A stretch of 64,000 nucleotides of DNA from Paenibacillus sp. OVF10 (lineage in GTDB: Bacteria > Bacillota > Bacilli > Paenibacillales > Paenibacillaceae): contig CP094668.1 in NCBI GenBank assembly GCA_022836915.1, positions 4,526,001 through 4,590,000 of the forward strand. Reading direction: 5' to 3'. The position numbers were made by a program, and so were the translations under genes. The notes under the pieces were generated by a model. That model did not search any database and had not been told where the DNA came from. It saw nothing but the letters and a program-made list of their open reading frames with translations. Each line of letters begins with the position of its first letter. The first letter of the stretch is position 1. Positions 21,358 through 29,225 of this stretch are shown here, piece after piece.

Positions 21358-22035
21358 ATGTTAAATATATTAGTGGTAGAGGATGACGAAAGTACCAGAA
21401 AGTTAATGTGTGTGGTCTTACAAACGAGAGGATTCAAAACATACTGGGCCGAAGACGGGATAAAAGCGCTTGAGATCATTGAGAGGCAACATATAGATTT
21501 AGTGGTACTTGATTTAATGATGCCGAAGATGGACGGTTACGAATTGACACGGCAACTTCGGGTATTATCGGAACACCTCCCGATCTTGATGGTTACAGCC
21601 AAACAGGAACCGAAAGATAAAAGGCAGGGATTTCTTGCTGGCACCGATGACTATATGACAAAACCGGTAGATGAAGAGGAACTGGTTCTCCGGATTAAAG
21701 CCCTCCTTCGCAGAGCGCGGATTGCCAGTGAACACAAGCTAACCATCGGGAACGTTGTACTCGACTATGATACGCTGGCAGTAACACGCGAAGAAGAAGT
21801 TAACATCCTTCCAGCAAAAGAATTTTACCTGTTATTTAAATTACTTTCATATCCAAACATGATATTCACCCGTTTGCAGCTTATGGATGAAATTTGGGGT
21901 ATGGAATCGGAAACAGATGACCACACACTAACAGTCCATATCAATCGCTTGCGTAACCGTTTTCGAGAATGGAAAGAGTTTGAGATTATCGCGGTTAGAG
22001 GACTCGGTTATAAGGCGGTGCTCCAAACCAAATGA
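21358..22035 (+). CDS. OmpR-family response regulator
   Basis: 225 residues. Receiver domain (~1-115) with acidic pair EDDE, phospho-acceptor Asp in VVLDLMMPKMDG (~52) and Lys in LAGTDDYMTKPVDEEE; C-terminal winged helix (~130-222) with TVHINRLRNRF and the RGLGYK wing. The start has GAAGGAG upstream. Its stop overlaps the kinase start by four bases (ATGA), so the two are translationally coupled. The region upstream contains the element shared with hydrolase genes, which makes them candidate targets. Confidence 0.95.
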   Translation: MLNILVVEDDESTRKLMCVVLQTRGFKTYWAEDGIKALEIIERQHIDLVVLDLMMPKMDGYELTRQLRVLSEHLPILMVTAKQEPKDKRQGFLAGTDDYMTKPVDEEELVLRIKALLRRARIASEHKLTIGNVVLDYDTLAVTREEEVNILPAKEFYLLFKLLSYPNMIFTRLQLMDEIWGMESETDDHTLTVHINRLRNRFREWKEFEIIAVRGLGYKAVLQTK

Positions 22036-23087
22036 AAGAATTTTTTCGCAAACGAATAAGTCTTACGATCACGTTGGTCATGTTTGTTTTCGGTGTGTTG
22101 GTGGCTACATTGCTACTGTTAATCGGCTTTAGCATTCTCCTGCAAAATCTGGATATTATTTCGCTTGCTCCTTCTCCGAGCCAAGGATTAGGTGAACGTC
22201 TGTTTTCAATTCTTTTCCTTTTCGGCCTATGCGTATTGATAGGAACTTCACTTACTGCATTTCTCAGCAAAAAAGCATTGAATCCTATACGCAAGGTCAT
22301 TGACTCCATCCATAGGGTTGCAGATGGCGACTTTAGCGTAAAGGTGAATTTGAAAGGAATTGGAGAATTAGAAGAATTGTCAGAAAGCTTTAATAAAATG
22401 ACGAAAGAACTTGCGAGTATTGAGACGCTAAGAAGTGATTTCATCAATAACTTTTCCCATGAATTTAAAACGCCTATTGTTTCGGTTCGTGGTTTTGCCA
22501 AAATTCTAAAAGAGAATCCTTTATCTGAGGAAGAAAGGCAAGAATATCTTGATATTATCATCAAGGAATCTGAGCGTTTAGCTACGCTCTCCACCAATGT
22601 GCTTACTTTGGCGAAATATGAGAATCTTGAAATTCTAATGGATAAAAATCCGTTTAGATTAGATGAACAGATCAGAAGAACCATCATATTAATGGAACCT
22701 AAGTGGTCAGCTAAGGATATAACCATTAATTTGCAATTAGACAAAGTCGTTTACAGTGGAAATGAAGAAGTGATCCAGCAGATTTGGATCAATCTTTTGG
22801 ATAATGCCATTAAATTTTCCCATACAGATGGTTTGATTGAAATCACCCTTGCCATCTTTAATGAAGAGATTCATTTTAGTATCCAGGATCACGGGATTGG
22901 CATGGATGAACATACGCAAGCTCATCTTTTTGATAAGTTCTTTCAGGGCGATTCTTCTCATGCTAAAAAAGGATACGGGCTTGGACTTCCTCTTGTAAAA
23001 CGTATAATAGAACTGTGCAATGGCGATATTATCGTACAAAGCGAGCAGGGAAGAGGCAGTAAATTTAGCGTAGTCTTCTATAGATAA
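22032..23087 (+). CDS. Membrane sensor histidine kinase
   Basis: 351 residues. Two membrane helices (~12-38 and ~56-75) with only a short outside loop, HAMP (~78-130), phospho-acceptor His in NFSHEFKTPIVSVRGFAKIL, and an ATPase domain with N box (NLLDNAIKFS), G1 (DHGIGMD) and G2 (GYGLGLPLV). The tiny outside loop suggests sensing within the membrane or through a partner, as in envelope-stress kinases. Partner of the regulator just upstream. Intact; a terminator follows. Confidence 0.95.
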   Translation: MKEFFRKRISLTITLVMFVFGVLVATLLLLIGFSILLQNLDIISLAPSPSQGLGERLFSILFLFGLCVLIGTSLTAFLSKKALNPIRKVIDSIHRVADGDFSVKVNLKGIGELEELSESFNKMTKELASIETLRSDFINNFSHEFKTPIVSVRGFAKILKENPLSEEERQEYLDIIIKESERLATLSTNVLTLAKYENLEILMDKNPFRLDEQIRRTIILMEPKWSAKDITINLQLDKVVYSGNEEVIQQIWINLLDNAIKFSHTDGLIEITLAIFNEEIHFSIQDHGIGMDEHTQAHLFDKFFQGDSSHAKKGYGLGLPLVKRIIELCNGDIIVQSEQGRGSKFSVVFYR

Positions 23088-23105
23088 ACTGGATGTATTT
23101 AACGT

Positions 23106-23150
23106 AAAAACAGCTGGTAACCGGACAATTCCGGCGTCAGCTGTTTTTTT
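23106..23150 (+). terminator. Terminator of the two-component operon
   Basis: AAAAACAGCTG and CAGCTGTTTTTTT enclose an inner CCGG/CCGG stem. Confidence 0.8.
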
Positions 23151-23231
23151 GCATTTGAGCATTTCCAGCTGTATTCTCCTCATATTCGTAATAGGCTACT
23201 GGGTTGAGCCAATCACTTAGGTCACATTAAG

Positions 23232-23290
23232 AATGCGATACATATGATTGAATTCCTCTATATATTCGTCAAAATGCGCTCACCTATAAT
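23232..23290 (+). promoter_or_regulatory. Island promoter element, copy 1 (upstream of GH3 at 23400)
   Basis: AATGCGATACATATG at 23232, AATTCCTCTATAT about 19 bases on, then TATAAT at 23285-23290. The first A lies 53 bases before the T of TATAAT, the same spacing as in seven other copies. No good -35. Confidence 0.8.
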
Positions 23291-23399
23291 AAAGAGTGTA
23301 GCCGCCATAAATGATTCCTGATCATTGAGTGGTGTGCTTCAGCCTAAATTAGCTGTATATAGTGACAAAGTTAAACAGATCACCAAATAAAGGAGAACG

Positions 23400-25904
23400 A
23401 TGATATTGGAGTTATATCCCTATGAATTGGAGCATATTGAGACCTTGCGGCGTCATGCATCAGAATGTATGGTTCTGTTGAAGGCAAATGGCGATTTCCC
23501 ACTTAGCAAAAACGGCGAAATCGCTCTCTACGGCAGTGGCTCGCGCCAGACGATCAAAGGCGGTACCGGCTCAGGTGACGTAAACTCTCGGTTCTATGTC
23601 ACAGTGGAGCAAGGTTTGGAGAAAGCTGGGTTTAACATCACCACCAAGGACTGGATGGATCGTTACGATCGTGTGCAGGAGCTGGCACATCAGGAGTTTG
23701 TCGCTGGCATCAAGTTCAAAGCTCAAGCCACCGGCGTTCCAGCGATCATGCTGGGAATGGGCGCCGTGATGCCTGAACCGGAATATGAACTGCCGATTGA
23801 AGGAGCGGGCGATACTGCGATCTACGTGCTTTCTCGTAATTCGGGAGAAGGATCTGACCGTAATGTCGTAGGCGGTGACGTGTTGCTGACAGAAACCGAA
23901 ATCCGCGACATTAGGGCAATTGCCAATACCTACAAACAATTCATGCTGGTCCTGAATGTTGGCGGTGTGGTTGACCTTACCCCGGTAATAGAAGTACCGA
24001 ATATCCTAATTTTATCCCAACTTGGTGTGGTCACCGGCGATGCATTAGCTGACGTGCTTCTTGGCAAAAACTGTCCTTCCGGCAAGCTGACGACCACTTG
24101 GGCCGCCTGGGAAGATTATTCTCCAATCGGAGACTTCGGCCTTGAGGACGACACCCGCTATCGAGAAGGAGTCTATGTCGGTTACCGCTATTTTGACAGT
24201 GTATCCCAAACTCCGCTGTTCCCCTTCGGTTTCGGGCTTAGCTATACGAAATTCAGTATTGTTGAGTCTGTTGCCTCACTGGATGGTAGCCGTGTCAACG
24301 TAAACGTAACTGTGAAAAACGTGGGCTCTACTTCTGGCAAGGAAGTTGTTCAGTTGTACGTCTCGGTTCCCTCCGGGAAGCTGGATCAACCATTCCAGAC
24401 GCTCGTAGCATTTGCCAAGACCGAAGAGTTAGACGCAGGACAGGGACAACAAATAATGCTGAGCTTTGCAATGGAAGAACTCACTTCTTACGACACAGAG
24501 CGTACGGTTGATGTGCTGGAAGCAGGAGATTATCTGCTGCGTGTGGGCAGTAGCAGCCGGGACACCCAGATTTGCGGCATCGTTCGCATGAACCAGGAGG
24601 TAATTACGCGGCAACTATCCCACGCAGGCGGCACGCCGGATTTCGAGGACTGGAAGCCGGAAGCTCAGCAATGGACTTATGCCGGGGAATCCGATAAAAG
24701 AGCCAATGCTCCGGTATTGATTCTTAGTGCCGATGACTTTGTTGCAGGGGTGAATCCTGCGGTACCGGAAATCGACTCTGCTGTAAGGAATATGGTCGAA
24801 GGTCTGTCAGACAGTGAATTGGCCTGGCTCTGTATAGGGAATTACCGCTCCGGCAATGAAAGCGGCAGCGTTATCGGCAACGCAGCCTTCACGGTGGCCG
24901 GCGCGGCCGGTGAGACCACTACGCGGCTAAAAGAAAAGGGCATTCCTTCTTTGGTCATGTCAGACGGACCAGCCGGTCTGCGGCTCAGCCGCCAGTACGG
25001 TATTGATGAGTTGGGTGTTTACGCCGTGGGAGAATCCATTCCACCGACGCTTGTTGACTTTATGGATGATACGGTGATGGCGGCTCTTGGATTTCAGAAA
25101 TCGGGAGGAGTGGAGCGCAGCGGCAGGATTTTTGACCAGTATTGTACCGCGCTGCCAATCGGCACGGCTCTGGCTCAAAGCTGGAATCTGGATTTCTGCC
25201 GGGCTTGCGGCGATATCGTAGGTGATGAGATGGAGCGATTCGGTGTGCATCTGTGGCTTGCCCCTGCATTTAATATTCATCGTAGCCCGCTGTGCGGCCG
25301 GAATTATGAATACTTCTCCGAAGATCCGCTCATCAGCGGCAGAGTGGCCGCAGCCATTACGCGTGGTGTGCAGAGTCATCCCGGGTGTGGCGTAACTATC
25401 AAGCATTACGTAGCTAACGATCAGGAAACCAACCGTTTCCGCTCCAACAGTGTCGTCAGCGAGCGAGCCCTACGGGACATTTATCTGCGCGGGTTCAAAA
25501 TCTGTATTGAAGAATCGCAGCCCTACGCCTTGATGACCTCCTACAATCTGCTTAACGGGGTGCACACCTCAGAGCGTAAGGACATTATCACCGGTATTTT
25601 GCGCGAGGAATGGGGCTTTGACGGCATAGTCATGTCAGACTGGGTCGTTAACGGTGTTCAGCATGGGATAAAAAAGTATCCTTATGCTACGGCAGCAAAG
25701 AGCATTAAGGCTGGCAACGATGTGATGATGCCCGGCGGCGAAGCGGATCACACGGATGTGCTGACGGCCCTTGCCGGTACCAACAAAGCTGTCACATTGA
25801 CGCGGGATGAAGTCCAGGGCAGTGCCGCACGTATTATCCATATAGTACTTAGACTGGCGGGGGTCAAGACACGACCATCTATTATTATAGAAAAGGGAGT
25901 CTGA
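23400..25904 (+). CDS. GH3 beta-glycosidase, reversed domain order
   Basis: 834 residues, intact, ATG at 23400 after AAAGGAG. No signal peptide, so cytoplasmic. The order is reversed: C-terminal-type alpha/beta sandwich first (~1-250, GSGSRQTIKGGTGSGDV), fibronectin-III-like domain (~285-400, PFGFGLSYTKF, KEVVQLYV), then the TIM barrel last (~470-830) with LAPAFNIHRSPLCGRNYEYFSEDP, KHYVANDQE and nucleophile Asp in IVMSDW. Families with this order include beta-glucosidases of gut and soil Firmicutes. It starts a unit with the shared island promoter and is followed by an esterase six bases later, suggesting joint deacylation and deglycosylation. Confidence 0.95.
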   Translation: MILELYPYELEHIETLRRHASECMVLLKANGDFPLSKNGEIALYGSGSRQTIKGGTGSGDVNSRFYVTVEQGLEKAGFNITTKDWMDRYDRVQELAHQEFVAGIKFKAQATGVPAIMLGMGAVMPEPEYELPIEGAGDTAIYVLSRNSGEGSDRNVVGGDVLLTETEIRDIRAIANTYKQFMLVLNVGGVVDLTPVIEVPNILILSQLGVVTGDALADVLLGKNCPSGKLTTTWAAWEDYSPIGDFGLEDDTRYREGVYVGYRYFDSVSQTPLFPFGFGLSYTKFSIVESVASLDGSRVNVNVTVKNVGSTSGKEVVQLYVSVPSGKLDQPFQTLVAFAKTEELDAGQGQQIMLSFAMEELTSYDTERTVDVLEAGDYLLRVGSSSRDTQICGIVRMNQEVITRQLSHAGGTPDFEDWKPEAQQWTYAGESDKRANAPVLILSADDFVAGVNPAVPEIDSAVRNMVEGLSDSELAWLCIGNYRSGNESGSVIGNAAFTVAGAAGETTTRLKEKGIPSLVMSDGPAGLRLSRQYGIDELGVYAVGESIPPTLVDFMDDTVMAALGFQKSGGVERSGRIFDQYCTALPIGTALAQSWNLDFCRACGDIVGDEMERFGVHLWLAPAFNIHRSPLCGRNYEYFSEDPLISGRVAAAITRGVQSHPGCGVTIKHYVANDQETNRFRSNSVVSERALRDIYLRGFKICIEESQPYALMTSYNLLNGVHTSERKDIITGILREEWGFDGIVMSDWVVNGVQHGIKKYPYATAAKSIKAGNDVMMPGGEADHTDVLTALAGTNKAVTLTRDEVQGSAARIIHIVLRLAGVKTRPSIIIEKGV

Positions 25905-25910
25905 GAACAT

Positions 25911-26939
25911 ATGAAGACACATGAAATAATTTTAAATGAAACAAGAAATGTGAAGTTTTCGGCTTGGATACAAAACGTGGGCGGTGAATTCGGCAAGCTG
26001 GAGAAGCGCCCCGCCATTCTGATTCTGCCAGGCGGCGGATACAGCTTCTGCTCCGACCGGGAAGCAGAGGTTGTCGCTGCTCCTTATCTGAAGGCTGGGT
26101 TTCAGGCCTTCATTCTCCGTTATTCAACAGGGGAGCACAAAGATTGGCCTAATCCACTGAATGATTACGAGCAGGCCATGGATCTAATCCTGAACAGGGC
26201 GGATGAATGGCATGTGCAGACGGACAAAATTGCGGTTCTCGGGTTTTCGGCCGGTGGACATCTGGCCGCTTGTGCAACTACTAAAGGAAAACACAGACCT
26301 AATGCGGCGATCCTTGGCTATGCAGCTTTGTCGCAGGAAACGGCCGATATGTGCCAACCAGGTATGCCTTCGCCGATTAATGATGTCGACAAAGATACTT
26401 GTCCGGTTTTCTTGTTTGCTACCCGAGATGACAATATCGTGTCTGTTCAAGACACGGTGGACTTTGAGAAGGCGCTGCTTGCTAACGGCATCATGTTTGA
26501 GTCTCACATCTATGCTTATGGTATGCATGGATTTAGCACCGGCGAAAGCTATCTCAATCCCAATAAAAACTGCAGCCGTGTTTCCCATTGGGTACAGGAC
26601 AGCATCGAGTGGCTGGCAGAAGTGTTCGGCACGCTGCAATCGGAGGGCTTCAGTTCCCCTGCTTATTCCAGTAGGGTCAACGGAGACTGGGATACAATGT
26701 TGTCTGCAGACTGCACCATGGCTCATTTGCGTAAGCAGCCGGAGGCGGTGCAGCAGTTACTTGCAGAGGTCATTGCTGTTATAAGCGCGATTGTGGCGCA
26801 GAAAACGGGAAAAGGGTTGAGTATGACCCCATTTCTTAAGATGATCAAGCTTCGGGATCTAATGACAATGATCGGCCAGCCGGAAAGCGCCATTGAGCGG
26901 ATTGATGCTTCATTAAAGCAGTTCTCTAACATAAGGTGA
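25911..26939 (+). CDS. Cytoplasmic alpha/beta hydrolase (acetyl-esterase-like) with C-terminal extension
   Basis: 342 residues, no signal peptide. Residues ~25-240 resemble acetyl-xylan esterase/BD-FAE-like enzymes: oxyanion motif ILPGGGYSFCSDREAE, nucleophile Ser in VLGFSAGGHLAA, Asp in FLFATRDDNIVS and His in YAYGMHGFS. About 75 residues follow (HLRKQPEAVQQLLAEVIAVI to the end) that look like an appended helical tail of unknown role. It begins six bases after the GH3 stop, so it is cotranscribed. Likely role: removing acetyl or other acyl groups from imported sugars before or after GH3 cleavage. Confidence 0.88.
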   Translation: MKTHEIILNETRNVKFSAWIQNVGGEFGKLEKRPAILILPGGGYSFCSDREAEVVAAPYLKAGFQAFILRYSTGEHKDWPNPLNDYEQAMDLILNRADEWHVQTDKIAVLGFSAGGHLAACATTKGKHRPNAAILGYAALSQETADMCQPGMPSPINDVDKDTCPVFLFATRDDNIVSVQDTVDFEKALLANGIMFESHIYAYGMHGFSTGESYLNPNKNCSRVSHWVQDSIEWLAEVFGTLQSEGFSSPAYSSRVNGDWDTMLSADCTMAHLRKQPEAVQQLLAEVIAVISAIVAQKTGKGLSMTPFLKMIKLRDLMTMIGQPESAIERIDASLKQFSNIR

Positions 26940-27422
26940 TCAGCAGTAAATAAGAAACGTTTGGGTCTCACGGTCCGGTATCTTTATATGTTCTCCATCA
27001 TGGATGGTATGTTGGCGATCTCCAGTGTACTAAGCGAGAAATGGCAAGGAACTCCAGGAAAACTATTATACAGCGGTTGTTTAAGGACGAGATAACTAGG
27101 CCGTGAGGACATATCAAGGATAAACAAGCATGTTGGTTGGCTTTGATTTGGCCTCAGGGTTTTGCTCAACGATAGACAAGAAGTGGCTCCTTGGGCTTCT
27201 TCTCAAAATATATGATCTGAAATGCTGACTTAATAGACCAAACTCGCTTTGTTCGAAATTTTCTGAATTCTTTGTTTCATACAGTTAAATGCTTAGAACA
27301 GACTAGCGTCGTGTTTGTATCGACACTAGGGATGTTAGTTCGTTTATTTATTCATACCAATGCCTTCCTAAATATTAAACTGAATCCCCTCATTTCAATA
27401 CCACTGTAAACCACTATACTAA

Positions 27423-27593
27423 TTCAGATTCCCGGTAATCTCTTTCCCACATGTGTTTGTAAGCACGTTGATGGAAAACAAGAAAAAACGCTCAAATTCC
27501 CTAATGCTAATGTCAAAGTAGTTTTGCCTTTCTTCCGCAGTTAAAAGGATCAATGCTTTTATTGCTGAAATAAACTTATCAGTTGATCTTCAG
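27423..27593 (-). pseudogene. Possible C-terminal remnant of a lost gene
   Basis: The minus-strand frame runs from about 27593 to a stop at 27423-27425 and reads KFISAIKALILLTAEERQNY, then FDISIREFERFFLFSIN and a short tail. It is protein-like and ends normally, but has no start. I could not name the family; a regulator tail is only a guess. Confidence 0.25.
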
Positions 27594-27607
27594 TTTATTT
27601 TATACTG
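27581..27607 (+). promoter_or_regulatory. Upstream element shared by three hydrolase loci (copy 3)
   Basis: AGTTGATCTTCAGTTTATTT then TATACTG, and CGCTAGAGCCATTG just after it, as in copy 2. An inverted copy AAATAAACT precedes it (27569-27577). It lies 150 bases before the hydrolase at 27756. Confidence 0.5.
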
Positions 27608-27755
27608 CTACGCTAGAGCCATTGCAGCATATAGAGTCTACTTGCAAGGAAAAGAGGAAGGGGTAAGTTTAAACCACCATATGCAGGTACTTTTATATTT
27701 ATTTTAAACTGGAGAAGTAGATTTTTACTTTCACCAGAAAGTCAAGGAGGCAATT

Positions 27756-28931
27756 ATGACAGTTAGGAATTCAAAAAAGAGAAAACATAGAGGACTGAAA
27801 ATAGCAGGTACACTTTTGCTGGTAATTATTGCAATAGGCGTTAGTGGATTCATTGCCCTCAAACATTATATAACAGCTGAATTTCCAGAAATAATGGATA
27901 ATCCGAAGGTTGGAAAATGGTATAACATTTATCCAAAAGGAGCATTGTCCGCTTTGGGTGAACAGTGGCACGGCAATATTAAAATCGGAAAAGAAAATAA
28001 AGTCTTAATTAAGTTCTATGGTGGCGGAGTTAGTATAGATGATTACACAGAAGAAAGACCAAATATAAAAGGTATTAAAGATGGCTTTTATAATGTAGCT
28101 AACGTAGGCGGTGATAACTTAGCCAAAAGGGGAATTAGTGGAGCTCAAAGTAAAAATCCATTTAAAGATTGGACTGTAATTACAGTACCCTATTCAACAG
28201 GAGACTTTCATGCTGGAGCTGGAGCCTATGAATATGTAAAAGAAGACGGTACAGAAGATGTAAAATATCATTATGGCTATATTAACTATACCAAAATGCT
28301 CGATGAGGCATTGAAGTACATCGATAATGATCCGGAAGCTTTAGTAATCACAGGTTCTTCTGCTGGTGGATTTGGCACAGCAATTCTTGCTGATGATATC
28401 ATTGGTCATTTTCCAAACACTGAAAATATTACAGTTGCTGTAGATAGTTCACTTCTTTTATATGACAAATGGCATGAGACTGCGGAGAATATATGGCATG
28501 CTCCACAAAAAATATCTAATAGATTAACAACGGACAATATAACACTAGATAGCTTAGTTGCTTTAAAAGAAAATTATAATGATAGAGTCAAAATTTTATT
28601 TGATTGTTCTGTAAGAGACTCATTGCTTTCTAAATATCAAGGCTATATAACTGATGGAACTTATGCAACATCTAGGGAAAGAGGAGATATTTTTCAAAGT
28701 GATTTAAAAGAAATGGTTAATGATCTTCAAGAAAAAATACCAGGTGTTGGAGTATTTATTTTCGAAGGATCGATCAACAAAGATACACATTTAACTCAAC
28801 ATACCATATCAGTTGGGTCTCAAGTATTTAAAAAATTTACAGATGATAAAAGTATTGCTGAATGGATGGATGACGCTGTAAATGGTAATGTGAAAACTTA
28901 TGGGTTAAATCTATTAAATAAAAAATATTAG
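27756..28931 (+). CDS. Membrane-anchored pectin-acetylesterase/Notum-like hydrolase
   Basis: 391 residues. A basic N-terminus (KKRKHRGLK) and one membrane helix (~15-38) place the enzyme outside the cell. The catalytic part matches the pectin-acetylesterase (CE12/13, Notum) fold family: oxyanion GGGVSIDDY, STGDFHAG, nucleophile Ser in ITGSSAGGFGTAILADD, Asp in VDSSLLLYD and His near THLTQHT. It is the only exported member of the five related sequences here. It lacks the island promoter and instead has the element shared with the hydrolases at 16.9 and 21.2 kb. Composition is more AT-rich than its paralogues, hinting at a separate origin. Confidence 0.82.
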   Translation: MTVRNSKKRKHRGLKIAGTLLLVIIAIGVSGFIALKHYITAEFPEIMDNPKVGKWYNIYPKGALSALGEQWHGNIKIGKENKVLIKFYGGGVSIDDYTEERPNIKGIKDGFYNVANVGGDNLAKRGISGAQSKNPFKDWTVITVPYSTGDFHAGAGAYEYVKEDGTEDVKYHYGYINYTKMLDEALKYIDNDPEALVITGSSAGGFGTAILADDIIGHFPNTENITVAVDSSLLLYDKWHETAENIWHAPQKISNRLTTDNITLDSLVALKENYNDRVKILFDCSVRDSLLSKYQGYITDGTYATSRERGDIFQSDLKEMVNDLQEKIPGVGVFIFEGSINKDTHLTQHTISVGSQVFKKFTDDKSIAEWMDDAVNGNVKTYGLNLLNKKY

Positions 28932-28946
28932 TTTGATATTTCGTTA

Positions 28947-28985
28947 TGCAGCACTCTGTTAACATACAACAGGTGCTGCATTTTT
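28947..28985 (+). terminator. Terminator after membrane-anchored hydrolase
   Basis: TGCAGCAC-t-CTGTT pairs with AACAG-GTGCTGCA, followed by TTTTT. Confidence 0.85.
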
Positions 28986-29069
28986 ACGGTGTTGCTTTAT
29001 TGTTAGTTCAATTGCTTCTAGAGTATTGGCCAGGGCAAATGAGTGACTCATTCATGCTGCCGAACTTGA

Positions 29070-29128
29070 AATGCGATATGTATGTTTATATTCCTTTATA
29101 TCATCGACTAATTAAGTGGACCTATAAT
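29070..29128 (+). promoter_or_regulatory. Island promoter element, copy 2 (upstream of GH3 at 29226)
   Basis: AATGCGATATGTATG at 29070, TATTCCTTTATATC next, and TATAAT at 29123-29128; spacing 53. Confidence 0.85.
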
Positions 29129-29225
29129 TATATTGAAAAGCGCACAGGAGAGCACTTATGATGCACTTTTAAATTATAAACCGGCGAAAGTCGGATGCTC
29201 CATGACTAAGAAATGAGGGAACTTT

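Larger units (their letters stand above)
26940..27755. other. Long low-information intergenic stretch
   Basis: This 816-base gap has no intact gene that I recognise. It holds a short unidentified minus-strand frame (26984-27169), a degraded minus-strand C-terminal frame (27423-27590) and the hydrolase-type upstream element at 27581-27607. It looks like a scar of old rearrangement. Confidence 0.5.

Noticed and set aside
26984..27169. Minus-strand 61-codon frame
   Set aside because: Composition is not clearly coding, no ribosome site, no family recognised.
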